Below are positions 43,850-53,157 of a stretch of 64,000 bases of DNA, piece by piece. Under the pieces are notes generated by a model. That model saw only the letters and a program-made list of their open reading frames with translations. It did no database searches and was not told where the DNA came from. The first letter of the stretch is position 1. Every line of letters begins with the position of its first letter. A program made the position numbers and the translations under genes. This DNA is from Bacteroidota bacterium. Lineage in GTDB: Bacteria > Bacteroidota > Bacteroidia > UBA7662 > CANHCV01. The stretch covers positions 140,676 through 204,675 of the forward strand of contig CANMVY010000003.1 of the NCBI GenBank assembly GCA_947501265.1, in the 5' to 3' direction.

Positions 43850-45676
43850 TCAATAGCGGAAGCTGGCCTTGGTAATAAAATCGCCTACCTTTAATTGATG
43901 GGCAACATCCATCCCTTGAATGACTTGTCCCCAAACGGTATACCTGCCATCCAAATGTGGAGTTGGGGCCAATGAAATGAACCATTGCGAACTTTCGGTA
44001 TCGGCCCCGGCTGAAGCCATTCCAACGGCTCCACGAACAAACGGGGCCTCTGAAAATTCACTGCGCATGATGAATCCCGGACTTCCCCAACCATCGCCTC
44101 GCGGACATCCCGTTTGAGCAACAAAACCAGGAACCACGCGGTGAAAGAATTTGTTCGAATAATATCCATTTTCAACCAATTCAACCATTTTACTTACCGT
44201 TTCCGGCGCTAAATCTGGACGCAATTGAATGATGATTGTTCCTCGGTTCGTTTCAAACGTAATGGTTGAAGCCATTGTTATTTTTGAATTAACCTTACCT
44301 TTTTCCGCCTCCGAAGGTTGGTGCTTGCTTTCCCATCCTCCAAAAAACTCAATGGTTTTTTGAAGTTCCAATTTCGCTTCCTCTTGTTGGGGTAACTTAC
44401 ATTTTCTTAAAGCTTCAAACATAAAGTCCAAACTCTTTACGTACTTTAAAAAGGGATAGGCGGGATTTCGAAGGTTTTCTGCTGCAACGCATATGGCAGC
44501 ATCATCCCCAGATCGAACACATCGTTCCAAAAGAGGGTAAAAAAGGCCGCAAATGCTATCAGCCTGATCTGAATTTTGGTTGATCATGTTTTTCAACTGC
44601 TCCCCTAATGCCAACATCCCGTAATTCCATAAAACTGGTAAATTCTCCTTTTCGCAGTACGCTAAAATTGACGAGGATTGATTTGGAATTTGCCCCATCA
44701 GTTCCAAACAAAATCCTCGAATGTAGGGATCTGAAATGGTGTCGATTTGGTTCCACATCAATTGTTCGTTGGCCTTTGAAAAGGATTGTTGAGCAATAAA
44801 AACTTTGGCTAAGGCGCAACTCACTTGACTTACCACCTGTCCGCTGTGTTCAATCGCAAATCGGGTAGCATCGCATGAACGTTTGTTTCTTTGCAAGTAT
44901 TCGGCTACGGCAAGCCCAATGCTGGTATTTGTTTCTTTTTGAAATAAATAATCCAGTGTTTTTAAAATGAGGTTATTTGATGGCGATGACGAATCGGTTA
45001 AGGGCGGAGTAGCTCTAATCAATTGGACCAAATTATCCACTTCACTTTCTTTACGGATTAATTTTTTCCAAACCGGTAGCCATAATTTTTCTTCTTTCCA
45101 TGCTTTCGAAAATCCGTACAAAAAGAAACGTTGTTCTGAATTTAAAGATGAAGATTTGGAGTACATGAATTTCCAAGCGTTCCATCCTTTTGTAGGTTTC
45201 AAACGGCCAAATACCGAGTACCAAGCAATCGGAATTTTTTTCTCATTTTGAAAAATTTCAAGTGCAAGGGGTTCGATGTCAAAACCATTTCCAGCCATGC
45301 ACCATTGAAAGGCCCATTTTCCGGCCCATAAGGTTGCATTTTTCTTTTTATACATTTCCCAAACGGGTTTAATCCCGTCTTTTTCGCCGGTTTTAGCCAA
45401 GGCCTCTCCGGTTAATTCTAACCATTCCTCTTGGTCGTTGGGAACCGATTCTAAGATGGTGTAGAGTTTGATGTAATCTTCTTTTCTTTTGTGTTGCCCG
45501 ACCGCCCAAACGATCGTTTTTTTCATTTCTGTAGATGAAGATGGAAAAGCCTTCCAGAGTTTTTCGATGTTTTCTTCACTGGGGTGGCTGCCCCAATCGC
45601 GAACCTGAGAAAGGGATTGAGCGAAGGAAATGGAAGAAAGAAAGAGACCGATAACGAGTCCAAAAATGTACTTCAT
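43850..45676 (-). CDS. Exported cyclophilin with large unknown N-terminal domain
   Basis: A 608-residue protein. The frame opens at 45769, but the ATG at 45676 gives a signal peptide (KYIFGLVIGLFLSSISFAQ). Residues about 25-450 are mostly helical, Trp-rich and look like HEAT-type repeats. Residues 466-608 are a cyclophilin peptidyl-prolyl isomerase: the active-site Arg in FFHRVVPGFVAQTGCPRGDG, SEFSEAPFVRGAVGMASAG, SQWFISLAPTPHLDGRYTVWG. The single-domain bacterial cyclophilin layout is thus preceded by a large accessory domain. It is likely a periplasmic folding helper for envelope or T9SS proteins (inference). It follows the MBOAT gene with about 28 bases between. Confidence 0.85.
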   Translation of the reverse strand: MKYIFGLVIGLFLSSISFAQSLSQVRDWGSHPSEENIEKLWKAFPSSSTEMKKTIVWAVGQHKRKEDYIKLYTILESVPNDQEEWLELTGEALAKTGEKDGIKPVWEMYKKKNATLWAGKWAFQWCMAGNGFDIEPLALEIFQNEKKIPIAWYSVFGRLKPTKGWNAWKFMYSKSSSLNSEQRFFLYGFSKAWKEEKLWLPVWKKLIRKESEVDNLVQLIRATPPLTDSSSPSNNLILKTLDYLFQKETNTSIGLAVAEYLQRNKRSCDATRFAIEHSGQVVSQVSCALAKVFIAQQSFSKANEQLMWNQIDTISDPYIRGFCLELMGQIPNQSSSILAYCEKENLPVLWNYGMLALGEQLKNMINQNSDQADSICGLFYPLLERCVRSGDDAAICVAAENLRNPAYPFLKYVKSLDFMFEALRKCKLPQQEEAKLELQKTIEFFGGWESKHQPSEAEKGKVNSKITMASTITFETNRGTIIIQLRPDLAPETVSKMVELVENGYYSNKFFHRVVPGFVAQTGCPRGDGWGSPGFIMRSEFSEAPFVRGAVGMASAGADTESSQWFISLAPTPHLDGRYTVWGQVIQGMDVAHQLKVGDFITKASFRY

Positions 45677-45704
45677 GTTCAAAGATGAGAAGAAAAGGTG
45701 GGAA

Positions 45705-47174
45705 TTAAAATTGGAAATAAATGAAGGGTTGAATGTCTGCACTAGCAACTTGTGAGACCACCCAAACAATCATGGCAAACATCAATCCTTGTAGGACAAT
45801 GGGGGCGGTAGAAAACGTGGTTTCTGCCCAATCGTCTACCTTTTTCGGGCTGAAATGGAGGAATAAGCCACCCACTAACATCCAACAAACGGTTTGATAA
45901 CCCCAAAAGAAATCCGGAACCAAACTCCAATTGGTTTGATTGAAGATTTGGTTTACGACTTCCATGCCTTGTGAAAAGGAATCGGCCCGGAAGAAAATCC
46001 AACAAAAAGCAACGAAATGGAACGTAAATAAAATTCCAACCACTTTTCGCCAACCGGTTTCCGTTCCCGCTTTTCGCTTTCCCCAGCGGAGTTTGTCCAA
46101 GGCCAAAGCTGCACCGTGAAGTCCTCCCCAAGCCATGAATTTCCAGCTTGCTCCATGCCAAAGACCTCCCAAAAGCATGGTCAACATCAAGTTGATATAC
46201 GTTCTAAACTTCCCTTTTCGGTTTCCTCCAAGAGCGATGTACAAATAATCTCGAAGCCAGCTGCTCAAACTCATGTGCCATCGGCGCCAAAACTCGGTAA
46301 TGCTGGCACTTTGGTAAGGAACATCGAAATTGGGCACAAACCGATAGCCCATCAGCCAAGCCAATCCAATAGCCATGTCACTGTATCCCGAGAAATCGTA
46401 ATAAATCTGCAAGGAATACCCGTAAACCGCAACCAAATTCTCAAATCCAGAATACAAAAGCGGTTGATCAAACACCCGATCTACAAAGTTCACCGAAATG
46501 AAATCGGCAATCACCGCTTTTTTGATCAATCCCGTCATGATGAGGAAAAATCCTTTCCCGATTTCTTCATTTTTAGGATTGGGATTCACTTTTGTTTGAG
46601 GCAAAAAATCGTAAGCACGAACAATTGGGCCTGCAAAAAGCTGAGGGAAGAAAGTAACGAAGAAACAGAAATCCAAAAGGTTACGCTCTGCTTTCATGTC
46701 TCTGCGGTACACATCAATGGCGTAACTCATCGTTTGAAAAGTGAAAAAGCTGATGCCAACGGGTAAGAAAATGTTTTGTTCTGGCCATTGCATCCCCAAA
46801 AGAGAATTGGCAGTATCAATGAGTAAATTCCAATACTTGAAATAACTCAACATTCCCATATTAAAAACAATCGAAGCGATTAGAAACAACTTCCTCTTCC
46901 ATGGTGTTTCACTTCGATCGATTAAAATTCCGATGCAATAATCTACCACCGTACTGATCAACAGAAGGGCGAAAAACCAACCGTTTGATTTGTAATAAAA
47001 GAAAAGAGAGAAGGCAATAACCCAAAGATGTCGAATTTGATGGGTTTTCTTGAAAAGTGCGTAAATGGTATAGAAACCAATGAATAGCACCAAAAATAAT
47101 CCGCTGTTAAAGAGCAAGGGCTCTTTGGAATTATAATTGAAAACATTCGCTATTTTTTCCCAATCAATGGTCAT
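45705..47174 (-). CDS. MBOAT-family membrane O-acyltransferase
   Basis: A 489-residue polytopic inner-membrane O-acyltransferase of the AlgI/PatA/DltB type. The frame opens with a TTG at 47207; the ATG at 47174 is preferred. There are at least ten hydrophobic segments; the family motifs are FFPQLFAGPIVRAYDFLPQ, FWRRWHMSLSSWLRDYLYIALGGNRKG and the catalytic His in GGLWHGASWKFMAWGGLHG. These enzymes move acetyl groups across the membrane to exported glycans, passing them to an SGNH protein. Here two SGNH genes lie directly upstream, with an 11-base overlap, which supports exactly that pairing. Confidence 0.92.
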   Translation of the reverse strand: MTIDWEKIANVFNYNSKEPLLFNSGLFLVLFIGFYTIYALFKKTHQIRHLWVIAFSLFFYYKSNGWFFALLLISTVVDYCIGILIDRSETPWKRKLFLIASIVFNMGMLSYFKYWNLLIDTANSLLGMQWPEQNIFLPVGISFFTFQTMSYAIDVYRRDMKAERNLLDFCFFVTFFPQLFAGPIVRAYDFLPQTKVNPNPKNEEIGKGFFLIMTGLIKKAVIADFISVNFVDRVFDQPLLYSGFENLVAVYGYSLQIYYDFSGYSDMAIGLAWLMGYRFVPNFDVPYQSASITEFWRRWHMSLSSWLRDYLYIALGGNRKGKFRTYINLMLTMLLGGLWHGASWKFMAWGGLHGAALALDKLRWGKRKAGTETGWRKVVGILFTFHFVAFCWIFFRADSFSQGMEVVNQIFNQTNWSLVPDFFWGYQTVCWMLVGGLFLHFSPKKVDDWAETTFSTAPIVLQGLMFAMIVWVVSQVASADIQPFIYFQF

Positions 47175-48639
47175 ACGTTTCTTTTTGAGCTCTTTCGAGC
47201 GCTTCAATCAATAAAAATCCTTGGAGGTTGTACCCCGTTTGGGTGAGATGCACGAGGTCGTCTTGGGCCAAACGTGCCCGATTCCATGTTTTCATGGATC
47301 CTTTGCCTCCCATTACTTCCCGAAAATCCCAAACGGCAAAATCCAATTCCTCGGCCTTTCGGTACAAGGTTCGAGAAATCGCTTCCAACAATGGCCGAGG
47401 ATATCCACCTTTCCACGAATCGGGCGGAGTTGTAAATAGAAAACAAACGCCGGGGACTCCCGCCCGAATTCGGATTACCAAAGTGTCGATGTTCCGTGCC
47501 CAAGCCAACGTGTCTAAATGGTTATCAAACGCTTCGTTGGTACCCAGAGAAATCATGACCAATTTCGGTTGTAAGGCAATGGCTTGATCTAGGAAAAAGT
47601 CCGACTTTACGAAATGCGGCAATTGAGCGCCGTTCACTCCTGTGGTATGATACGCAATGCCGCTGGCCTCGCTGTTTTCCATTACCAAACCAAACAAATG
47701 GGCCTCCCGCTGCGTGGACTTGGTTTTTAATCCCCCAAAAGTTACTTCCGACATGGGTTCTCCCAATTCAATCAAGGTTCGATTCCATGGTCGAGCGGTA
47801 CCGTCGTGGGAAGATATAAATCCCAATGGCTCCATGGTCGATTTTCCATTCATCACTTTGGGTTGTTTACTGTTGGTATATCCCACAATAATTTCCGAAC
47901 CTGGTTTTAAGGTGTTGGATTTTAGGCGATTGGTTTTCTTGATCCAGGATGCACTGATTTTATATTGTTTGGCTACCGTTAGTACGGTTTCCTTGCGTCC
48001 AACGCGATGGGTGAGGGGAATGCGCTCGTTTTCCCAAATTTCAATGGGTTTTCCTTCTTCGGTTTTCAATAAAAGATAGTCGAACTGTTCTGGGCCATTG
48101 GCATGATAAAGCCAAATTCGGTCGAAGCTGTTTTCAATTCCATTGAAGGTTTTCGTGCCAATTTTAAAAACGAAATTGGGATCCGTTGTTTTCACGCCGT
48201 AACCCATTAATCCGGTTGGGAAATCGGGGAAATAGATGATGTTCCTTTTGGACTGCCAAAGCGTATTGGTTTGAGAGAATAAATCGCGCGGGTGATTCGT
48301 TTTCGCCAATCGGTAGGGAAATACCAACCCTCGTCCGGCGGAGCCGTATTTTTTTTGCAGTTCAGTTCGAACTACTCCACTAAAACCATCGGCCTGGATG
48401 TGGCTATCTCCAAAATGAAAGATGGAAACCTGGTTTTCTTCTAAATTTTCCAGTCGTTTCAACGATTGGAAAAAGGGTAGAAGAGAAGAGGCATGGAAGA
48501 TGGAATTGGATTCGTAACGAACGAACTCTGGTCGAATGGATTTGGTGGGAATATCGGCTGTGTCGGGGTATTGTTTTTCCTGCCCCCACGATGTGGAGAT
48601 GCTACAAATCAACCCTAAAATTCCAACCCATTTGTTCAT
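47164..48639 (-). CDS. Exported SGNH hydrolase with inserted LysM domain
   Basis: A 491-residue protein with a signal peptide (about 1-19). SGNH blocks: I, IFHFGDSHIQ with Ser79; II, GVNGAQL near 334; III, SLGTNEAF with Asn368; V, DLVHL with Asp461 and His464. All catalytic residues are present. Between blocks I and II sits an insert of about 230 residues, within which residues 209-253 read as a LysM domain (THRVGRKETVLTVAKQY ... NTLKPGSEIIVGY). LysM binds N-acetylglucosamine glycans such as peptidoglycan. Together with the MBOAT gene this suggests a PatB-like transferase or an esterase acting on peptidoglycan O-acetyl groups. Overlaps the next SGNH gene by 4 bases. Confidence 0.85.
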   Translation of the reverse strand: MNKWVGILGLICSISTSWGQEKQYPDTADIPTKSIRPEFVRYESNSIFHASSLLPFFQSLKRLENLEENQVSIFHFGDSHIQADGFSGVVRTELQKKYGSAGRGLVFPYRLAKTNHPRDLFSQTNTLWQSKRNIIYFPDFPTGLMGYGVKTTDPNFVFKIGTKTFNGIENSFDRIWLYHANGPEQFDYLLLKTEEGKPIEIWENERIPLTHRVGRKETVLTVAKQYKISASWIKKTNRLKSNTLKPGSEIIVGYTNSKQPKVMNGKSTMEPLGFISSHDGTARPWNRTLIELGEPMSEVTFGGLKTKSTQREAHLFGLVMENSEASGIAYHTTGVNGAQLPHFVKSDFFLDQAIALQPKLVMISLGTNEAFDNHLDTLAWARNIDTLVIRIRAGVPGVCFLFTTPPDSWKGGYPRPLLEAISRTLYRKAEELDFAVWDFREVMGGKGSMKTWNRARLAQDDLVHLTQTGYNLQGFLLIEALERAQKETYDH

Positions 48640-50030
48640 GGCTTTTGATCTAGGTATTGTTGATAACCGTCCATCAAAAATTTCTGAATCAAACCAGCCA
48701 ATTTTGCCGCTCCCAAACCATTCACGTGGGTGTAATCAAGATTAGCTAGTGCCGGTTTTTCTTCTTTCACCCAACGAACCATGCTTCCTTCTCCTCCCAT
48801 CGCATCGTACAAAGAGAAAAAGGCAACACCACAATTCAAAGCGGCCCTGCGCTGAGCATCTAAAATGTAAGGGATACAGGTTTCGGTAGAGAGCTCTCCA
48901 TCTACTTTTCCTCCTTTGTCGGCCACGCCAAGAATAAGAATGGAAGCCTGAGGGCAATTTCGTTGAAAATGGCGAATCACCTTTTCCAATTGAATTCGGT
49001 AACCCTCGAAATTGGTACGATTGGGTTCGGCCAAATTCAGTCCGTATTGTAAAACAATGAGCGACGGTTGAAGCAATCCATTAAATCCGCGAAGCGTACT
49101 TCCCGGGATTTGTAAAAGGGTGATTCCGTTGGTACCCCGAATGCTAAAATTATCGAGAATTACGCCCGATTTGCTTTCGAGGCTCATGCCATACGCTCCG
49201 ATTGGGCGATTTAAATGAAATTCTGCGGTAACGGCTTTCGTTGGTAATTGGGTTACCCAAACCGCAGAAACCGTGTCTTTATTCGGTAAATCAATGTTCC
49301 CCCATTTTGTTTTCAAATATCCTGCTGATGGTTCTGACTCACCCAAAAGGGGTTGATAAAAAAAACGAGCACTTGGAAAGGTATCCAAGGTTGAAAACAT
49401 TTTCGAAGTTACATAACGCACCCATGGGGTTGTAGAATCGGCTCGAATGGGAAAAACCTCTCCACCAATGCCAAATGAGAATGTTTTATGTTTACCCTTG
49501 AACAAAGAGTAGGTAGGAATTTGTTCAGAAAAGGTATGCACCACGGAACGTCGGAAACCGGCAGTTTGTGAAGCAATAGGAACCCAACCAACGCCATCGC
49601 CACCAAATCGTTTTTGCAGATTATTTCGAAGGGTTTGAGTAATTAAATCGCCCTCGATCATGCTATCTCCAAAATAAAAAATTCGGGCTTGTCCATTTTT
49701 TGCTTCGGCCTTCTCCAATGCTTGGAAAAAACGGAATAACAAGGTGTAGATTTTGGAAGTGTCAATGGCGGGCGACTCCAAAAGTGGAGGGGGGGGAGGA
49801 AGGGTGTCGCCCGTAGTCGAATCAATCTCTACTTCCGTTCCAATGGTTTTCGGTTCTAAATTTACGAATTCAGCCTCAACCAGTTCCTTTGCCTCCTTTT
49901 TGTCCATCACTCCATTCAACAAATTGAAAGAAGTGAAATGGGCCTTCAAAAATGGAATTCGCTGATAGGCAAACGGGTAGGCCAATAAAAAAGCGAGAGC
50001 AATGACTAATATTCCCCAGGTTCTGCGCAT
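48636..50030 (-). CDS. Membrane-anchored SGNH hydrolase
   Basis: A 464-residue protein with an N-terminal hydrophobic anchor or signal (about 5-22), an acidic and proline-rich linker (five prolines near residue 78), and an SGNH domain. Block I is FYFGDSMIEGD with Ser123; SIRGTNGI may be block II; VLQYGLNLAE gives the block III Asn; DYTHVNG gives Asp432 and His435. The MGGEGSMVRW stretch has a counterpart (MGGKGSMKTW) in the LysM-SGNH protein, so the two are paralogues. It is the first gene of the SGNH-SGNH-MBOAT set and lies 3 bases after prfA. Confidence 0.85.
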   Translation of the reverse strand: MRRTWGILVIALAFLLAYPFAYQRIPFLKAHFTSFNLLNGVMDKKEAKELVEAEFVNLEPKTIGTEVEIDSTTGDTLPPPPPLLESPAIDTSKIYTLLFRFFQALEKAEAKNGQARIFYFGDSMIEGDLITQTLRNNLQKRFGGDGVGWVPIASQTAGFRRSVVHTFSEQIPTYSLFKGKHKTFSFGIGGEVFPIRADSTTPWVRYVTSKMFSTLDTFPSARFFYQPLLGESEPSAGYLKTKWGNIDLPNKDTVSAVWVTQLPTKAVTAEFHLNRPIGAYGMSLESKSGVILDNFSIRGTNGITLLQIPGSTLRGFNGLLQPSLIVLQYGLNLAEPNRTNFEGYRIQLEKVIRHFQRNCPQASILILGVADKGGKVDGELSTETCIPYILDAQRRAALNCGVAFFSLYDAMGGEGSMVRWVKEEKPALANLDYTHVNGLGAAKLAGLIQKFLMDGYQQYLDQKP

Positions 50031-50033
50031 GGA

Positions 50034-51107
50034 TTAGTTGGATGAAGTTTCCATTTTTGAGGTGTTTTCGTGCAATTGCAATGCTTCGATAAAAGCATCC
50101 AATTCTCCATTGATGACCGCCTCTAAATTGTACAAGGTAAGGCCAATGCGATGGTCGGTGATGCGGCTTTGAGGGAAATTATAGGTTCGAATTTTGTTGG
50201 AGCGATCTCCACTGGAAACCATGGATTTCCGAAATGCGCCTTCCGCTTCCATTCGCTTTTGCAACTCAATTTCGTACAAGCGCGATCTCAATACATTCAT
50301 GGCTTTATCCATGTTTTTCAATTGCGATTTTTGATCCTGACATTGAGCTGTTACTCCGGTAGGAATATGCGTTAATCGAACAGCCGAATAGGTGGTGTTC
50401 ACGCTTTGTCCGCCGGGTCCACTCGCACACATGGTTTCAATTTTCAAATCTTCTTTTTTGATTTCTACATCAAATTCTTCAGCTTCCGGCATCACCATAA
50501 CCGTAGCAGCCGAGGTGTGGATTCGTCCTTGGGTTTCCGTTGCAGGAACCCGTTGAACCCGATGCACGCCCGCTTCGAATTTGAAGGTTCCATAGGCATC
50601 GGGACCAGTAATGTTGCAAATAATTTCTTTAAATCCTCCGGTATTTCCATCATTGAAATCTACAACCTCTATGGAAAAACCGTGTGTTTCTGCATAGCGT
50701 GAATACATTCTGAAAAGGTCGCCGGCAAATAAACTGGCTTCATCACCTCCGGTTCCAGCACGAATCTCAAGGACTGCATTTTTATGATCCTCGGGATCTT
50801 TTGGTAGAAGCAGGTAGCGTAAATTCTTTTCCAGCGAAGGAAGTTGTTCTTCCAAAAGCGATAATTCCTCTTTCGCTAATTCCAATAAATCTTTGTCGGA
50901 TTCGGAACGAAGCAAGGACAAGCAATTCTCCAAATTCGATTTTGTTTTTCGGTATTCGGCAATTGCATCGACCACTTTTTCCAAGTCTTTGAACTCCTTG
51001 CTGAGTTTGCGAAACTTTTCCATATTCCCGAAAACAGCGGGGTCGGAGAGTTGGGTTCGCAAATCTTCAAAATGAAGGAGAATGGACTCGAAACGGCTTT
51101 CGTTCAT
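50034..51107 (-). CDS. prfA: Peptide chain release factor 1
   Basis: A 357-residue class I release factor for UAA and UAG. The catalytic GGQ is in CASGPGGQSVNTTYSAVRLTH near residue 230, and the stop-recognition PAT tripeptide of RF1 is in VQRVPATETQGRIHTS near 185. The N-terminal coiled domain and EIRAGTGGDEASLFAGDL are as in RF1. The absence of a programmed frameshift fits RF1. It is followed after 3 bases by the first SGNH gene, so the envelope cluster may be transcribed with it. Confidence 0.97.
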   Translation of the reverse strand: MNESRFESILLHFEDLRTQLSDPAVFGNMEKFRKLSKEFKDLEKVVDAIAEYRKTKSNLENCLSLLRSESDKDLLELAKEELSLLEEQLPSLEKNLRYLLLPKDPEDHKNAVLEIRAGTGGDEASLFAGDLFRMYSRYAETHGFSIEVVDFNDGNTGGFKEIICNITGPDAYGTFKFEAGVHRVQRVPATETQGRIHTSAATVMVMPEAEEFDVEIKKEDLKIETMCASGPGGQSVNTTYSAVRLTHIPTGVTAQCQDQKSQLKNMDKAMNVLRSRLYEIELQKRMEAEGAFRKSMVSSGDRSNKIRTYNFPQSRITDHRIGLTLYNLEAVINGELDAFIEALQLHENTSKMETSSN

Positions 51108-51148
51108 GGCAGCAAACTAAGATGAAAAAGAAGGTAGGGAGGAATGGT

Positions 51149-52087
51149 TTAACGATTCTTGGGTAAAAAAACTTCGGCCAACATGCATCTTGCACTTCCG
51201 CCTCCACAGGTTTCAATGGTGGAGAGCGATGGCGCAAGAATGGGGTTGAAGGATGTGATCAATTTCAGTTGTTCTGATGTTAGCGATTTGCATGCAGAGT
51301 CGCTCATGACAAGAAATTTTTCGCCCATTTCATTTTCTACTTGCAACATGTTTCCCGCAAACTGATTGACCTGTTCCTCGGAAATTTCGATGATGGTTTT
51401 CCCCGATTTTTCCAATTTTCCCCGAACCATGCTGCGCTCATCGGCATCATCGATGCAAGAAAGACAAATCACAGTGTAACGATCGGCAACGCACATCATA
51501 ACATTGGTATGGTAAATGGGAAGTCGTTTTTGTTCAACGGTTTGAAACGAGGAAAAAACCACGGGTTGATAGCCGATGCTTTCGCAATAGCGGATGAATA
51601 AATTTTCGTCGGTGCGGATGGATCTTGCCGCATAAGCAATTTGGTTGGCACGATCGAAAATCATCGATCCAGTTCCTTCTAAATAAAGGCCATCGTTTTC
51701 GGTGGATGACAAATCAGTTATGTTTGAAATGGAAAATCCGGCGTTTTTTACCTGATCTAAAATTTCTGGCCGACGTTCTTTTCGTCGACTTTTTGCGTAC
51801 ATGGGATAGAGGTAAACGTGACCGTTTTCGTGGAAGGATACCCAGTTATTGGGAAAGATACTATCGGGTGTTTGGTTTTCAACCAAATCGGGAACCACGA
51901 TCACCTCGATGTGATTGGCCCGAAGGAGATCAACAAATTCATTGAATTCTATCAGGGCCAGATCTTGGGAAGATGTTTTTGCAACGGCTTTGGAAGCATC
52001 TTGGTAATAATTATTTTCTGCCGTTTCTTCATTGAAAAAAAAGGCCGCCGGCTGAATCATCAGCAGGGTAGAGGTTGTTTGTTTCAT
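51149..52087 (-). CDS. CtlX-like amidinotransferase-fold hydrolase
   Basis: A 312-residue member of the guanidino-group modifying superfamily, resembling citrulline utilisation hydrolase CtlX. Catalytic residues: Asp/Glu in the TPDSIFPNNWVSFH and LEGTGSMIFDR segments, His in IYHTNVMMCV, Cys near the C-terminus in GGGSARCMLAEVFLP. CtlX is thought to convert citrulline to ornithine. It follows the other amidinotransferase gene after 4 bases, so the pair may process arginine in two steps. Confidence 0.82.
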   Translation of the reverse strand: MKQTTSTLLMIQPAAFFFNEETAENNYYQDASKAVAKTSSQDLALIEFNEFVDLLRANHIEVIVVPDLVENQTPDSIFPNNWVSFHENGHVYLYPMYAKSRRKERRPEILDQVKNAGFSISNITDLSSTENDGLYLEGTGSMIFDRANQIAYAARSIRTDENLFIRYCESIGYQPVVFSSFQTVEQKRLPIYHTNVMMCVADRYTVICLSCIDDADERSMVRGKLEKSGKTIIEISEEQVNQFAGNMLQVENEMGEKFLVMSDSACKSLTSEQLKLITSFNPILAPSLSTIETCGGGSARCMLAEVFLPKNR

Positions 52088-52091
52088 GAAA

Positions 52092-53027
52092 CTAATCGCG
52101 GTTTAGGGGTAGGGTAGAGCAGCGGAACATGCCACCCATTTTCGCCACTTCGTAATACGGAGTTTCTTCAACGGTAACTCCTTTTTGGCGAATTTCAGCA
52201 TTAATTCTTGATAAGTGTTCGGCTGAAATAAGAACTTTTGGACTGATGGAAAATACATTGCAGCCCATATCAAACATTTCTTGTTGAGAAATTTCAATGA
52301 CATTTTCTTTTCCAAAGAAATTCAACAGGAAGTCAAAATCAGATTTGTTTTTAAATCCACCGGGGTAAATGAGAGCAAATTTTTCTCCGAAAGGTTGGAA
52401 ACAACAATCGAGGTGAAGTGCGTTTTTAAATGGATCTTCGTCGCATTTTTCCAATTCGAAAGCGTGAATGGTTTTTTCAGGAAATTGTTGTTGAAGGAAA
52501 TCTACACCCGCTCTATTGGTTCGCGCAACGGTGAATTTGGAAAAGTCGGGTTCTTCGGAATAGCCCACAAACAGGTGATTTCCGTGAACGATAACATCTC
52601 CGCCTTCAATCCTGCATTCAACGGGAACTTGAATGAAATTCGATTCAGGGATTTGATCGGTAATGTATTGAATTCCTTTTACTTCTTCAGCTCGGTCTTC
52701 GATGATGTTGGTTCGGAAAAATCGGTTTTCAATCACGAAGGAAATGTCTCTTGAAAAAATCTGATTTACGTCGGAAATATTTATTGGACGAAATACCTCA
52801 ACCCCATGTTTTTTTAGAATTTTAGCAACTCCTTCGATTTCCGCTACGCAATCGTTCTCTTGTGGAAAAAGATTTTGTTTGAGGAAATATTTGGATTTTG
52901 GGTCGTAGCATTCTTCTGGACTATCCATTTCACCTGATTCTTGAGCAATACCAAGAACTACAGAATTGAGTTTTCCGGTTTCAGATTGAATGTTAAGGGG
53001 AAAAGAAAAAGGATTTTTTTGAGCCAT
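52092..53027 (-). CDS. Arginine deiminase/DDAH-like amidinotransferase
   Basis: A 311-residue protein of the arginine deiminase and dimethylargininase superfamily. It shows RDISFVIENRFF, the RIEGGDVIVHGNHLFVG strand with the catalytic Glu/Asp, His in NALHLDCCFQPFG and Cys in GGMFRCSTLPL at the end. It probably hydrolyses arginine or a methylated arginine; exact substrate open. It has a promoter with TACCTTTG at 53044-53051, a Shine-Dalgarno GGAGG 5 bases before the ATG, and an inverted repeat over the -33 region. Confidence 0.82.
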   Translation of the reverse strand: MAQKNPFSFPLNIQSETGKLNSVVLGIAQESGEMDSPEECYDPKSKYFLKQNLFPQENDCVAEIEGVAKILKKHGVEVFRPINISDVNQIFSRDISFVIENRFFRTNIIEDRAEEVKGIQYITDQIPESNFIQVPVECRIEGGDVIVHGNHLFVGYSEEPDFSKFTVARTNRAGVDFLQQQFPEKTIHAFELEKCDEDPFKNALHLDCCFQPFGEKFALIYPGGFKNKSDFDFLLNFFGKENVIEISQQEMFDMGCNVFSISPKVLISAEHLSRINAEIRQKGVTVEETPYYEVAKMGGMFRCSTLPLNRD

Positions 53028-53043
53028 ATCGACCTCCGAACCC

Positions 53044-53079
53044 CAAAGGTAAGGAACAATTGTGAACTACAACTCACAC
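53044..53079 (-). promoter_or_regulatory. Promoter of the amidinotransferase-ctlX pair
   Basis: On the minus strand a TTG, 18-base spacer and TACCTTTG (53044-53051), 16 bases before the ATG at 53027. Confidence 0.65.
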
Positions 53080-53090
53080 GTAATTCACAA
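53060..53090. promoter_or_regulatory. Inverted repeat, possible operator
   Basis: TTGTGAA (53060-53066) and TTCACAA (53084-53090), 17 bases apart, with an inner TCACA giving a second TGTGA-N8-TCACA pairing. It covers the upstream part of the promoter of the amidinotransferase gene and sits between divergent genes. Confidence 0.45.
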
Positions 53091-53149
53091 CCTTTTTTAA
53101 ATTGTTGGCATGCATTTCTTTGAATTTTGGTTACGTCTTATTGAAAATG

Positions 53150-53157
53150 TATTTTTG
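53150..53157 (+). promoter_or_regulatory. -7 box for the GH3-like gene
   Basis: TATTTTTG, exact consensus, with TTTG at 53126-53129 and a 20-base spacer; ends 8 bases before the ATG at 53166. Confidence 0.55.

Noticed and set aside
49785..49805. A run of G on the plus strand inside the second SGNH gene, looking like a slippage or phase-variation tract
   Set aside because: On the coding strand it is simply consecutive proline codons in a low-complexity linker, and the frame is intact on both sides.
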